Positions 9,609 through 21,349 of a stretch of 64,000 nucleotides of DNA are shown here, piece after piece. Source of the DNA: Erwinia sp. JUb26 (GTDB lineage: Bacteria; Pseudomonadota; Gammaproteobacteria; Enterobacterales; Enterobacteriaceae). Where the stretch lies: the NCBI RefSeq assembly GCF_003751505.1, contig NZ_RJVB01000003.1, forward strand, positions 370,712 to 434,711. The letters run 5' to 3'. A program made the position numbers and the translations under genes. Within the stretch, counting starts at the first letter, position 1, and each line of letters begins with the position of its first letter. The notes beneath the pieces were generated by a model that ran no database searches, was not told where the DNA came from, and worked only from the letters and a program-made list of their open reading frames with translations.

Positions 9609-10169
9609 GTGGACGATCTGCAAAATCATCTGGCGCAAACGCTGAAAACCCAGCGCGGCCTGCGCGGCTGGAGTTTAAGCCAGGCGGCCGACGCCACCGG
9701 CGTCAGCAAGGCGATGCTGGGACAAATTGAGCGTGCCGAATCCAGCCCGACGATTGCCACGCTGTGGAAAATAGCCACCGGCTTCAACCTGCCGTTTTCG
9801 CAGTTTATCGACGGGCCGGATATGCCGCACGATGCCCCCAGGCAGCAGCAGCGCCTGCCCGCGTTTCGTCAGCCAAATCTTGCGATGCAGGTGCAGACGC
9901 TGTTCCCGTTTGATGCCGCCACCGGGTTTGAAATGCTGGTGATTGAACTGGCCCCCGGTGCCGTCAGTGAATCGGCCCCCCACGAAGCGGGCGTGATTGA
10001 ACATGCTATTGTCATTGAGGGGCAGCTGGAACTGCGCGTTGCCGATAGCTGGCGGATCGTTGCCGCCGGTGAGGCGCTACGATTCCAGGCCGATCGGCCC
10101 CATGCCTATCGCAACGGCGGGGCGCAGCCCGTGCGTTTTTATAATCTGATTCATTACCCGCACCGGTAA
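9609..10169 (+). CDS. sutR: SutR (YdcN)-like XRE-cupin transcriptional regulator
   Basis: A 186-residue regulator with an N-terminal XRE helix-turn-helix (about 10-65; WSLSQAADATGVSKAMLGQIERAESSP) and a C-terminal cupin domain (about 100-180; HEAGVIEHAIVIEGQLEL). Length and both domains match E. coli SutR/YdcN, which has been linked to sulfur-use genes. Translation starts at GTG 9609, five bases after a strong GGAGGG site. It is divergent from ydcO, as in E. coli. Confidence 0.88.
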   Translation: MDDLQNHLAQTLKTQRGLRGWSLSQAADATGVSKAMLGQIERAESSPTIATLWKIATGFNLPFSQFIDGPDMPHDAPRQQQRLPAFRQPNLAMQVQTLFPFDAATGFEMLVIELAPGAVSESAPHEAGVIEHAIVIEGQLELRVADSWRIVAAGEALRFQADRPHAYRNGGAQPVRFYNLIHYPHR

Positions 10170-10259
10170 CGGCCTTCGCCGCACACTAAACTGACCTGAA
10201 ACAATATTTACAGGTTTCCGAATGATCATAATAAATACTGGCATTCAGAGGGACGACAG

Positions 10260-11498
10260 ATGAATAACTTACTCGATCGCTTCTTAAATTATGTAGCCGT
10301 GGATACGCAATCTAAAGGTAACGTTCGTCAGGTTCCCAGCACGGAGGGGCAGTTACGCCTGGCGGACCAGCTTTGTGAGGAGCTGCATGATTTGGGGCTG
10401 AGCAATATCAGCTGTAGCGAACACGGGATTGTGATGGCCACGCTGCCATCAACGGTCAGCTGGCCGGTGCCGGTCATTGGCTTTATTTCGCACGTGGATA
10501 CGTCACCGGATTTCACCGGTAAAAATGTTACTCCGCAGGTGATTGAAAACTATCGCGGCGGCGATATCGCCCTGGGGATTGGCGATGAAATCCTCTCGCC
10601 GGTGATGTTCCCGGTTCTGCACGAGCTGCTGGGCCATACGCTGATCACCACCGACGGTAAAACCCTGCTGGGCGCCGATGATAAAGCCGGTGTTGCAGAA
10701 ATCATGACCGCGCTGGCGCGGCTGATTCAGGGAAAACAGCCGCACGGTGAGATCCGCGTGGCGTTCACGCCCGATGAGGAAATTGGTAAAGGCGTGCACT
10801 TTTTTGACGTGGCGGCCTTCGGCGCGGACTGGGCCTACACCGTTGACGGCAGCGGCTTAGGCGAGTTTGAGTATGAGAATTTCAACGCCGCGTCGGTCAC
10901 GGTAAAAATCACCGGTAATAACGTGCATCCCGGTACGGCAAAAGGGGTGATGGTTAATGCGTTGGATCTGGCCACGCGCTTTCATCAGGCGCTGCCGCCG
11001 GATGAGGTGCCGGAAAAAACCGCCGGCTATGAAGGCTTCTATCATCTGCACGGTATAAAGGGCGCGGTCGATCGCGCGGAAATGCACTACATCCTGCGTG
11101 ACTTCGACCGCGAGAGTTTCGCCCGGCGTAAAGTGTTGATGCAGGATATTGCCCGGCGGCTACAGCAGTCGCTGCCGCATTCGGCGGTGATTGAGCTGGT
11201 GATTGAGGACAGCTATTACAACATGCGCGAGAAGGTGGAAGCCTGCCCGCAAAGTATCGATCTGGCCCTGCAGGCGATGCGTGACTGTGATATCACCCCG
11301 CTGGTGAAGCCGATTCGCGGCGGCACCGACGGCTCGCAGCTGTCCTATATGGGGCTACCCTGCCCGAATCTGTTTACCGGCGGCTATAACTATCACGGCA
11401 GGCACGAATTCGCCTCGCTGGATAATATGGAAAAGGCGGTGCAGACTATTGCACGCATTGCCACGCTGACGGCGGAACGGGCGAAGGCCTCTTGCTGA
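10260..11498 (+). CDS. pepT: PepT, tripeptide aminopeptidase (M20 family)
   Basis: A cytoplasmic zinc peptidase that removes the N-terminal residue from tripeptides. The 412 residues include the metal ligands His78 and Asp80 (SHVDTSPDF), the catalytic Glu pair in [10 protein letters not shown], and the late [10 protein letters not shown] histidine. The start follows GGGACGACAG. It is monocistronic and converges on roxA; an inverted repeat near 11543-11571 may serve as a shared terminator. Confidence 0.96.
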   Translation: MNNLLDRFLNYVAVDTQSKGNVRQVPSTEGQLRLADQLCEELHDLGLSNISCSEHGIVMATLPSTVSWPVPVIGFISHVDTSPDFTGKNVTPQVIENYRGGDIALGIGDEILSPVMFPVLHELLGHTLITTDGKTLLGADDKAGVAEIMTALARLIQGKQPHGEIRVAFTPDEEIGKGVHFFDVAAFGADWAYTVDGSGLGEFEYENFNAASVTVKITGNNVHPGTAKGVMVNALDLATRFHQALPPDEVPEKTAGYEGFYHLHGIKGAVDRAEMHYILRDFDRESFARRKVLMQDIARRLQQSLPHSAVIELVIEDSYYNMREKVEACPQSIDLALQAMRDCDITPLVKPIRGGTDGSQLSYMGLPCPNLFTGGYNYHGRHEFASLDNMEKAVQTIARIATLTAERAKASC

Positions 11499-11581
11499 AA
11501 AAAGGGGGATGTTACGTTTTAACCCTGTAAGCAACCGAAAGGACGGATACCGCTGAATGCGCGGCATCCGTTATCAGGGCA

Positions 11582-12709
11582 TTACTCTTCGTCGCCGAAG
11601 AACCAGTAGCCGCTGTTGACTAAAGCCGCCAGCTGGGCGAGGAACGACGGGTCGTCCAGCGCATCGCCGAAGGACTGCTGATCCAGCGTCAGCTGATTGG
11701 CCAGCGCGGTCAGCGCGGCGCGGTGCGGCGAATCCAGCTGCTCACCGTTGATAAATACCGCATCACCAATCGAAACGACGCGCAGACCGCCGAGGCGAGA
11801 AAGCGAGTCGCCCTGCTGCAGCGCATCGTAAATTTCATCAGGCTGGTACGGCGGCTCCGGCGGGGCAACGTCCAGCTCGTGGCGTGACTGCGAAATAAAC
11901 TCACCAAACCACTGATTAAACTGCTGCGGCTGGTCGATCACGTCCAGCATCATCTGGCGGATCCCGGCCAGCTCGGCGGGCAGGATCTCGGCCGGATTGT
12001 CGCGCGGCTGGACATCCGGATCGCTGAAGCGGTAGCTGCCCAGTTCACGGGACAGAACGTGATCGGCGAAGCCGCTGATCAGCTCGCGGCCGCTCGGCGC
12101 GCGGAAGCCCACGGAGTAGTTAAGGGCGTTTTCCAGCGAGTAGCCTTCGTGCGGGAATCCCGGTGGAATATACAGAATATCGCCCGGCTCCATCTCTTCA
12201 TCAATGATGGCGTCAAACGGCTCCACCTGCAGCAGATCCGGGTGCGGACAGTGCTGCTTCAGTTCGGTTTTCTCACCCACGCGCCAGCGGCGGCGACCGG
12301 TCCCCTGAATGATAAACACATCGTACTGATCGAAATGTGGCCCAACGCCGCCGCCCGGCACCGAGAAGGAAATCATTAAATCATCGGTGCGCCAGTCCGG
12401 CAGGAAGCGGAAAGGGCGCATCAGCGCGGCGGAAGGCTCGTGCCAGTGATCGACGGCCTGCACCAGCAGCGACCAGTTGTTTTCGCCCAGGTGGTCATAG
12501 CTTTCGAACGGGCCGTGCCCGACCTGCCATTTGCCGTTCTGATGGCTGACGAGGCGGCTGTCCACCTCATTTTCCATCGCCAGCCCGGCCAGCTCGTCGG
12601 GAGAGATCGGGTCGACGAAGTTTTTGAAACCGCGCTTAAGCAGTACCGGCCGTTTTTGCCAGTAGCGCTGAATAAAATCGGGCCAGTCGAGGTCGAGTTG
12701 ATAATCCAT
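11582..12709 (-). CDS. roxA: RoxA (YcfD), ribosomal protein L16 arginine hydroxylase
   Basis: A Fe(II)/2-oxoglutarate JmjC oxygenase that hydroxylates an arginine of ribosomal protein L16. The 375-residue form from ATG 12709 aligns with E. coli MEYQLTLNWPDF and has an AGGAAA site. The iron ligands fall at the E. coli positions: His125, Asp127 (GPHFDQYD) and His187 (FPHEG). A winged-helix-like C-terminal domain follows. It lies about 90 bp downstream of phoQ, probably in its own unit. Confidence 0.93.
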   Translation of the reverse strand: MDYQLDLDWPDFIQRYWQKRPVLLKRGFKNFVDPISPDELAGLAMENEVDSRLVSHQNGKWQVGHGPFESYDHLGENNWSLLVQAVDHWHEPSAALMRPFRFLPDWRTDDLMISFSVPGGGVGPHFDQYDVFIIQGTGRRRWRVGEKTELKQHCPHPDLLQVEPFDAIIDEEMEPGDILYIPPGFPHEGYSLENALNYSVGFRAPSGRELISGFADHVLSRELGSYRFSDPDVQPRDNPAEILPAELAGIRQMMLDVIDQPQQFNQWFGEFISQSRHELDVAPPEPPYQPDEIYDALQQGDSLSRLGGLRVVSIGDAVFINGEQLDSPHRAALTALANQLTLDQQSFGDALDDPSFLAQLAALVNSGYWFFGDEE

Positions 12710-12801
12710 GAGGGTTTCCTGAAGCGCCAAAGTGAATCGATTATAACAGTGCGCGGGCCTTGCTGTGTACCGTCTCGCTGAAATGTCTACGCGCAGGGGG
12801 C

Positions 12802-14274
12802 CTACGCGTCCTTGTGCAGCAGTTCCTGGCGACGAAACACCATCTCCATCCGCGCGCCGCCAAGCTCGCTGCTGCTGGCGCTGATATCTCCGGCGTACTG
12901 CTCCAGAATTTCACGCGCCAGCCCCAGGCCCAGACCCTGGCCGGGGCGCAGCGTATCCGCCCGCTGGCCGCGAATAAATACCAGATCGCGTTTATTTTCC
13001 GGAATGCCGGGGCCGTCGTCTTCCACAATCAGCTGCAGCTGGTTGTCGGTCTGGCTGGCGGTGACCTCGACAAACTCCAGGCAGTATTTGCAGGCGTTAT
13101 CCAGCACGTTGCCCATTACTTCCATAAAATCGTTCTGCTCGCCGACGAAGATCAGCTCCGGGGAAATATCCAGCGTCAGCACAACGCCTTTGCGCTGATA
13201 CACTTTGTTCAGCGCCGAACACAGGCTGTCGAGCAGGGCAGGGACCGAGTGCAGGTCGCGCTTGAGGGCGTGATGATCGGCCTGCATGCTGGCACGATGC
13301 AGGTAATAGCCAATCTGCTGCGAGATGCGGCTGATCTGCTCCAGCATGATCGGCTCGGCCTGCTCAATCGACAGATTGCGCCCGCCGCGCAGCGAACGCA
13401 GGGTGGTTTGCAACACTGCCAGCGGCGTTTTCAGGCTGTGGGTTAAGTCGCTGAGCGTGGTGCGGTAGCGGGTATAGCGCTGTCGTTCGTTATCCAGCAG
13501 CAGATTGAGGTTGCGCACCAGTCCCTTCAGCTCCTGCGGCGGGGCCGGATCGAGCGTTTCCCGCACGCCGTTTTCCAGCTCGCGCACCTGGCTGGCCAGC
13601 GAGCCGATGGGGCGCAGACTCCAGTGGGCCGCCAGCCACAGCAGCGGAATAATCAGCAGCAGATTAGCCAGCAGCACGTAGCTGAACCATGACCAGACAA
13701 CGTCGGAATGCTGCAGCTCCTGCGGAATGGAATCCACCACCACGATGGTCAGTTCAGGAAGGTTGACGGTGGCCTCGTAGCGGTTCACCGCCACCGAGTG
13801 GGTGAAGGTGTCGTTGCCGTCATCGTCGTAGGCGCTGAGTTTGTTCTGCGCATCGCGGTCGTTGCTCAGCACTTTGCGGCTGGTGTAGTTATTGGTGTCG
13901 ATCTCGTAAAAATCGGACTTGTTCAGCCACTCGCGGCGAATTTTACTGCGGATCTCCGGCACGTCGCGCTGCTGCCACAGCAGCCTGCCGCGATCGTCAT
14001 AAATAAACACCAGCGCCGGGAAATTCAGTGACATCCGCTCCGGCTGCACGATGGTCAGCTGGTTGTTCTGCCACTGGGCGAGGGTGAAGAACAGATTACT
14101 TTCGCTGCGCAGCACGCGATAGGTGTTTTTATCGAAGTTCACCACGTAGCCAATCACCGCCACCATGCCGTAGGAGAGCGACATGGTCAGCACCACGGCG
14201 GCGGTAGCCAGCAGGAAGCGCACGCGCAGCGACAGCGGTTTTTTTCGGCGGAAGAGCTTCCGCAGCAGATTCAT
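12802..14274 (-). CDS. phoQ: PhoQ, sensor histidine kinase for Mg2+, acid pH and cationic peptides
   Basis: Inner-membrane kinase of the PhoPQ system. It has two membrane helices (about 20-45 and 195-217) flanking a periplasmic sensor with an acidic cluster at 150-155 (DDDGND), then HAMP, the phosphoacceptor His279 in LTHSLKTPL, and an ATPase domain with GPGIP and GLGLGLA motifs. The length of 490 compares with 486 in E. coli. It starts 4 bases after phoP. Confidence 0.96.
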   Translation of the reverse strand: MNLLRKLFRRKKPLSLRVRFLLATAAVVLTMSLSYGMVAVIGYVVNFDKNTYRVLRSESNLFFTLAQWQNNQLTIVQPERMSLNFPALVFIYDDRGRLLWQQRDVPEIRSKIRREWLNKSDFYEIDTNNYTSRKVLSNDRDAQNKLSAYDDDGNDTFTHSVAVNRYEATVNLPELTIVVVDSIPQELQHSDVVWSWFSYVLLANLLLIIPLLWLAAHWSLRPIGSLASQVRELENGVRETLDPAPPQELKGLVRNLNLLLDNERQRYTRYRTTLSDLTHSLKTPLAVLQTTLRSLRGGRNLSIEQAEPIMLEQISRISQQIGYYLHRASMQADHHALKRDLHSVPALLDSLCSALNKVYQRKGVVLTLDISPELIFVGEQNDFMEVMGNVLDNACKYCLEFVEVTASQTDNQLQLIVEDDGPGIPENKRDLVFIRGQRADTLRPGQGLGLGLAREILEQYAGDISASSSELGGARMEMVFRRQELLHKDA

Positions 14275-14278
14275 CGCG

Positions 14279-14947
14279 TCAGAGATCGAAACGGTAGCCC
14301 TGACCGCGCACCGTGGTAATCACATCCTGCGAGTGTTCGGCCTGGATCTTCTTACGCAGGCGCCCCATCAGGACGTCAATGGTGTGGCTTTCGCGCAGCT
14401 CAGCGTCGGGATACAGCTGCAGCATCAGCGAATCCTTACTGACCACTTTACCGACGTTACGGATCAGCGTTTCAATAATGGTGTATTCAAAAGCGGTCAG
14501 TTTGATCTGATTTTCGTTAATCGTCAGTTCACGGCGGGAAAGGTCGATCTGGAACGGCAGCAGGGTAATGATCTGCGAGGCCAGACCGCTGTTACGACGC
14601 ATCAGCGCCTGCATGCGGGCGACCACTTCTTCAATATGGAAAGGCTTGGTAACGTAGTCATCGGCACCGGCTTCCAGCGCTTCCACCTTGGCCTGCCAGC
14701 CATCGCGGGCGGTCAGCACCAGGATCGGCTGACGCACTTCCTGGCTGCGCCAGCGGCGGATCATCGCCATGCCGTCTTCATCCGGCAGGCCGAGATCGAC
14801 CAGCGTGATGTCCGGCGTATGCTCATTGAGAAAGTAATCCGCTTCTTTTGCGCCTTCCGCGGCATCCACCTGATGACCCATCTCCCGCAGCTGCACGGCC
14901 AGATGATGACGCAACAGAGGGTTATCCTCGACGACTAACACACGCAT
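14279..14947 (-). CDS. phoP: PhoP, response regulator
   Basis: OmpR-family activator phosphorylated by PhoQ. The receiver domain has Asp51 in [10 protein letters not shown] and Lys in the YVTKPF loop; the C-terminal winged helix (about 125-222) contains [18 protein letters not shown]. The length is 222 as against 223 in E. coli. A PhoP box and -10 element upstream point to autoregulation. Confidence 0.97.
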   Translation of the reverse strand: MRVLVVEDNPLLRHHLAVQLREMGHQVDAAEGAKEADYFLNEHTPDITLVDLGLPDEDGMAMIRRWRSQEVRQPILVLTARDGWQAKVEALEAGADDYVTKPFHIEEVVARMQALMRRNSGLASQIITLLPFQIDLSRRELTINENQIKLTAFEYTIIETLIRNVGKVVSKDSLMLQLYPDAELRESHTIDVLMGRLRKKIQAEHSQDVITTVRGQGYRFDL

Positions 14948-15001
14948 AACCTAATCCTTAATCGATTCGAACTGCATTGAGACGCAGCATAAACTGTCAG
15001 A

Positions 15002-15036
15002 AGTATAGGAGAAAGCAAATAAACCGCAGGTTAACG
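15002..15036 (-). promoter_or_regulatory. PhoP box and -10 element of the phoPQ promoter
   Basis: Read on the minus strand, CGTTAA-CCTGC-GGTTTA (15036-15020) fits the PhoP direct-repeat box (T/G)GTTTA-N5-(T/G)GTTTA, with the second half perfect. Twelve bases later comes TATACT (15007-15002), a good -10 hexamer. This spacing is typical of PhoP-activated promoters and lies about 55 bp before phoP. Confidence 0.6.
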
Positions 15037-15066
15037 CGGGCCGACTAGCGCCGGCCCGGCGGGGGA

Positions 15067-17111
<2,045 letters not shown>

Positions 17112-17147
17112 GATGACTCCTGTTGTCTTCCCTGCACGTCGTCTGAA

Positions 17148-18257
17148 TCAGGCACTGACCAGAGGCAGACGCTGTTCGATAATGCCGCCGCCAAGGCAGA
17201 CTTCATCAAGATAAAATACCGCCGACTGGCCCGGCGTCACCGCCGCGACCGGCTCGTCGAAACGAACCTCAATACGCTCGTCGTCGATCGGCGTGATGGT
17301 GCACGGAATATCTTCCTGGCGGTAGCGGGTTTTCACCACGCAGCGCAGCGGGGCGCGCAGCATTTCGCGATCCACCCAGTGCAGCTGCTGGGCGATCAGG
17401 CCCACCGACATCAGGCGTGGATGATCGTGGCCCTGGGCGACAACCAGTACGTTATTCGCCACGTCTTTATCCACCACGTACCACGGCTGTTCGCTGTGCT
17501 CTTTGGTGCCGCCAATGCCCAGGCCTTTGCGCTGGCCGAGCGTGTGGTACATCAGCCCCTGATGCTGGCCGACGGTGTCTCCGGCCACGGTGACAATCGG
17601 GCCAGGCTGCGCGGGCAGATAGCGGGCAAGGAATTCGGTAAATTTGCGCTCGCCGATAAAGCAGATGCCGGTGGAGTCTTTCTTCTTCGCGGTAATCAGC
17701 TCCAGCTGTTCCGCAATGCGGCGCACTTCCGGTTTTTCCAGCTCGCCGACCGGGAACAGGCTTTGTGCAATCTGATCGGTGCCCAGCGTATAGAGGAAGT
17801 AGCTCTGATCTTTGTTGCCATCCAGGCCGCGCAGCAGGCGGCTTTTGCCGTCAACATCGGCACGGCGCACGTAGTGGCCGGTGGCAATATAGTCCGCGCC
17901 GAGATCTTCGGCGGCAAACTCCAGGAAGGCTTTAAACTTGATCTCTTTATTACACAGAATATCCGGGTTGGGCGTGCGGCCCGCTTTGTACTCGGCGAGG
18001 AAGTGCTCGAAGACGTTATCCCAGTATTCGGCGGCAAAGTTTACCGTGTGTAAATAGATGCCGAGCTTATCGCAGACGGCCTGGGCGTCGGCGAGATCGT
18101 CTGCTGCGGTGCAGTACTCTTCGCCATCGTCCTCCTCCCAGTTTTTCATAAACAGGCCTTCAACCTGATAGCCCTGCTGCTGCAGTAACCAGGCGGAAAC
18201 GGAGGAGTCAACGCCGCCGGACATGCCGACGATCACTTTTTTCTGGCTGTTAGACAT
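17148..18257 (-). CDS. mnmA: MnmA, tRNA-specific 2-thiouridylase
   Basis: Thiolates U34 of Lys, Glu and Gln tRNAs with sulfur relayed from IscS by the Tus proteins. The 369-residue protein has the PP-loop GMSGGVDSS (11-19) and the two catalytic cysteines in [11 protein letters not shown] and [11 protein letters not shown]. It is first in the mnmA-hflD-purB series. Confidence 0.96.
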   Translation of the reverse strand: MSNSQKKVIVGMSGGVDSSVSAWLLQQQGYQVEGLFMKNWEEDDGEEYCTAADDLADAQAVCDKLGIYLHTVNFAAEYWDNVFEHFLAEYKAGRTPNPDILCNKEIKFKAFLEFAAEDLGADYIATGHYVRRADVDGKSRLLRGLDGNKDQSYFLYTLGTDQIAQSLFPVGELEKPEVRRIAEQLELITAKKKDSTGICFIGERKFTEFLARYLPAQPGPIVTVAGDTVGQHQGLMYHTLGQRKGLGIGGTKEHSEQPWYVVDKDVANNVLVVAQGHDHPRLMSVGLIAQQLHWVDREMLRAPLRCVVKTRYRQEDIPCTITPIDDERIEVRFDEPVAAVTPGQSAVFYLDEVCLGGGIIEQRLPLVSA

Positions 18258-18444
18258 AATTACCTGACTTTAAAGTTTTTACCCGCATTCCCGGATCCGA
18301 CAGCCGTGGCCGTTCTGATTCATCACCGCCGCAGACCGGGATCGGTCCGGCGCGATAACAAAACGGCCGCGTTGCCGCGTTGGGGAATTTTTGGGCACCA
18401 GGAGTCGTTAAAGGCGACTCTGATAAAATTGCGGCGGCATTCTA

Positions 18445-18918
18445 TCATGCACCGGCGGCGGGCGCATCCTCGCTAAACGGCCACTGGAAGGCGCTGAGGA
18501 TCGACAGCGGATAGCGCGGGCCGTGCTGATAAACCCGCAGGCTTTCCGCTACCAGCGCCGAGCGCAGTTTCTTCGATGTGAGGATCTCCTCCGGCGGCAG
18601 CCACCAGCAGCGATCGATGTCGCGATCCTGCGGATAGGTTTCAACGATGGCGGGCAAATCCAGGCAAAACAGGAAGCGCAGAAACGGCGTATTGTCCGGC
18701 GCAATCCACTGGTGCATACCGAGGAACGCCTGCGGCACGGCTTCAATGCCGGTCTCTTCCGACAGCTCGCGCGCGGCGGCCTGCAGCAGCGTCTCGTTGG
18801 CCTCCAGATGGCCTGCCGGCTGGTTCAGGGTCGCGCGACCGCGTACCCGTTCTTCTACAACCAGAAACTGTCCTTCGGCCTGAACGACGGTGGCGACGGT
18901 CACATGCGGTTTGAACAT
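18445..18918 (-). CDS. nudJ: NudJ (YmfB), Nudix phosphatase
   Basis: Hydrolyses hydroxymethylpyrimidine pyrophosphate and other nucleoside di/triphosphates in E. coli. The 157-residue protein contains a complete Nudix box near 37-59 ([23 protein letters not shown]). It sits between rluE and mnmA on the same strand, as in E. coli. A short inverted repeat (GAGTCG ... CGACTC) lies downstream near 18401-18420. Confidence 0.92.
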   Translation of the reverse strand: MFKPHVTVATVVQAEGQFLVVEERVRGRATLNQPAGHLEANETLLQAAARELSEETGIEAVPQAFLGMHQWIAPDNTPFLRFLFCLDLPAIVETYPQDRDIDRCWWLPPEEILTSKKLRSALVAESLRVYQHGPRYPLSILSAFQWPFSEDAPAAGA

Positions 18919-18963
18919 GAGGAGCTCCTTAACGTTAACGGCGTGCGGCTTCCACGCGCCGAG

Positions 18964-19620
18964 TCAGATCAGATGGCTGATATCGCGCCATTCGCCCGGG
19001 GCCAGTCCCTCTAACTGTAGTGTGCCCATCGAAAAGCGAATTAAACGCAGAGTGGGGAAACCGATATGGGCGGTCATGCGCCGCACCTGGCGGTTGCGCC
19101 CCTCAAACAGGGTGATTTTCAGCCAACTGGTGGGAATCGCTTTCCGCTCGCGGATTGGCGGATCGCGCGGCCACAGCCAGTCGGGTTCGGCCACTCGCTC
19201 AATCTGAGCGGGCAGGGTGGGGCCATCCTTCAGCGTCAGGCCGTGGCGAAACGGCAACAGGTCACTTTCAGCGGGTTCACCCTCAACCTGCACAAAATAG
19301 ACCTTTCCGGTACGTTTTCCCGGCTGGGTCAGCGTTGCCTGAAGTGCGCCATCGTTGGTCAGCACCATCAGCCCTTCACTGTCACGGTCAAGCCGCCCGG
19401 CTGCATAAACGCCCGTTTGCGGCACATAATCTTTCAGCGTGCGCCGCCCGGATTCATCGCTGAACTGGGGCAAAACATCGAACGGTTTGTTAAATAAAAT
19501 CACACAGCGCGGCCCCTTATCGACGGGTTTGGCGGCCTGGCGCGGGCTGTTCCGCTTAACGCGGTGATTGCTAACAGAAGATTTTCGCATGGTCTTTGCA
19601 CTTAGAAACAATAAGCGCAT
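18964..19620 (-). CDS. rluE: RluE, 23S rRNA pseudouridine2457 synthase
   Basis: Makes pseudouridine 2457 in 23S rRNA. The RsuA-family catalytic motif [10 protein letters not shown] is present, followed by [13 protein letters not shown] and [11 protein letters not shown] 19620 ([15 protein letters not shown]) is preferred: it parallels the E. coli N-terminus and has AGGA ten bases upstream. ATG 19590 is an alternative. It is divergent from icd. Confidence 0.9.
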   Translation of the reverse strand: MRLLFLSAKTMRKSSVSNHRVKRNSPRQAAKPVDKGPRCVILFNKPFDVLPQFSDESGRRTLKDYVPQTGVYAAGRLDRDSEGLMVLTNDGALQATLTQPGKRTGKVYFVQVEGEPAESDLLPFRHGLTLKDGPTLPAQIERVAEPDWLWPRDPPIRERKAIPTSWLKITLFEGRNRQVRRMTAHIGFPTLRLIRFSMGTLQLEGLAPGEWRDISHLI

Positions 19621-19722
19621 TATACCGCAATCCTGAGATGATTGGCGCGGAGTCAATATTCAAGTAGTATTGACGCGCATCTTACAAGTCATTAACAAAA
19701 AAAGCGCTCGAAGGAGAGGTTA

Positions 19723-20973
19723 ATGGAAAGCAAAGTAGTTGTTCCGGCGGAAGGTCAGAAAATCACCCTGGTAGAGGGAAAACTGAACGTACCTAACAAT
19801 CCAATCATCCCATTCATCGAAGGTGATGGTATTGGTGTGGACGTTTCTCCAGTGATGATCAAAGTTGTCGACGCCGCTGTACAGAAGGCTTATAACGGTG
19901 AGCGTAAAATTTCCTGGATGGAAATTTACACCGGTGAGAAATCGGTAGAGCTCTACGGCCAGGACGTTTGGCTGCCGCAGGAAACCCTCGATCTGATTAA
20001 AGATTACCGCGTGGCTATCAAAGGCCCACTGACTACCCCAGTCGGCGGTGGTATTCGTTCCCTGAACGTTGCGCTGCGTCAGCAGCTTGACCTCTACATC
20101 TGCCTGCGCCCGGTTCGTTACTACACCGGTACGCCAAGCCCGGTTAAACGCCCTGAAGACACCGACATGGTGATCTTCCGCGAAAACTCCGAAGATATCT
20201 ATGCCGGTATCGAATGGAAAGCGGGCTCGCCGGAAGCGGATAAAGTGATCAAGTTCCTGCGTGACGAAATGGGCGTGAAGAAAATTCGCTTCCCTGAGCA
20301 GTGTGGTATCGGCGTTAAGCCGTGCTCTGAAGCGGGTACTAAGCGTCTGGTTCGTGCGGCCATCGAATACGCAATCACTAACGACCGTGATTCCGTTACC
20401 CTGGTTCACAAAGGCAACATCATGAAGTTCACCGAAGGCGCCTTCAAGGACTGGGGCTATGCTCTGGCACGCGAAGAGTTCGGCGGCGAGCTGATCGACG
20501 GCGGCCCGTGGGTGAAAATCAAGAACCCGAACACCGGCAAAGAGATCGTCATCAAAGACGTGATCGCCGACGCCTTCCTGCAGCAGATCCTGCTGCGTCC
20601 AGCCGAGTACGACGTTATTGCCTGTATGAACCTGAACGGTGACTACATCTCTGATGCCCTGGCGGCACAGGTTGGCGGTATCGGTATTGCTCCGGGCGCA
20701 AACATCGGTGACGAATGCGCACTGTTCGAAGCCACCCACGGTACTGCACCTAAGTACGCAGGCCAGGATAAAGTGAACCCAGGTTCCGTAATCCTGTCCG
20801 CAGAAATGATGCTGCGCCATATGGAGTGGTTCGAAGCCGCAGACCTGATCGTTAAAGGCATGGAAGGCGCAATTAACGCCAAAACCGTGACCTATGACTT
20901 CGAGCGTCTGATGGACGGCGCTAAACTGCTGAAATCTTCAGAGTTTGGCGATGCAATGATCAGCCACATGTAA
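19723..20973 (+). CDS. icd: Icd, NADP-dependent isocitrate dehydrogenase
   Basis: TCA-cycle enzyme converting isocitrate to 2-oxoglutarate, 416 residues as in E. coli. The phosphorylation loop [12 protein letters not shown] carries the serine modified by AceK. A strong AAGGAGAGG ribosome site precedes ATG 19723. In E. coli the 3' end of icd is an integration site for prophage e14; here an AT-rich gene follows directly. Confidence 0.98.
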   Translation: MESKVVVPAEGQKITLVEGKLNVPNNPIIPFIEGDGIGVDVSPVMIKVVDAAVQKAYNGERKISWMEIYTGEKSVELYGQDVWLPQETLDLIKDYRVAIKGPLTTPVGGGIRSLNVALRQQLDLYICLRPVRYYTGTPSPVKRPEDTDMVIFRENSEDIYAGIEWKAGSPEADKVIKFLRDEMGVKKIRFPEQCGIGVKPCSEAGTKRLVRAAIEYAITNDRDSVTLVHKGNIMKFTEGAFKDWGYALAREEFGGELIDGGPWVKIKNPNTGKEIVIKDVIADAFLQQILLRPAEYDVIACMNLNGDYISDALAAQVGGIGIAPGANIGDECALFEATHGTAPKYAGQDKVNPGSVILSAEMMLRHMEWFEAADLIVKGMEGAINAKTVTYDFERLMDGAKLLKSSEFGDAMISHM

Positions 20974-21349
20974 TATGTGCTGTTGATGATTGTGAAGACG
21001 GGGGCCTTTTGGCCCCCGTTTTTGTTGTGTTGAAAAGCTTTCCCCAAACTTCCCTAAAACCCGAGCCTAAAACCTTTTCCCAAAATTGCTCATACAGCGA
21101 GCTGCTCAGGTGGCTGTTTCTATCCAGTCTTTTCCCCGGTTATTCCATGGCCTCGTGCTGATATTTGCCTTTGGAGCTCACATATCTTTTGAGATTAAGG
21201 TCTGTTTTGAGCGAACAGCGGACGCTCTCATTTTTTCATTTTTGTTAGGTTGCAGGACTAACATATGATATATCGTTGGGTAAAGGTCAGAAGATGTAAA
21301 CTCAGGATTGAACATATCCCAATCAACTATTATAGGAGTAAAAAATAAC
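20974..21349. other. Transition from icd to AT-rich insertion
   Basis: After the icd terminator the sequence becomes AT-rich from about 21040 onward, without a convincing ORF or RNA. It presumably holds the promoter of the ATPase gene. No integrase or duplicated icd 3' end was seen. Confidence 0.45.
20998..21023 (+). terminator. Rho-independent terminator of icd
   Basis: Stem CGGGGGCC/GGCCCCCG with a TTTT loop, followed by a T run; it begins 25 bases after the icd stop. Confidence 0.85.

Noticed and set aside
21086-21268. 60-codon ORF between icd and the ATPase gene
   Set aside because: No ribosome site, no recognisable motif, and AT-rich sequence of promoter character.
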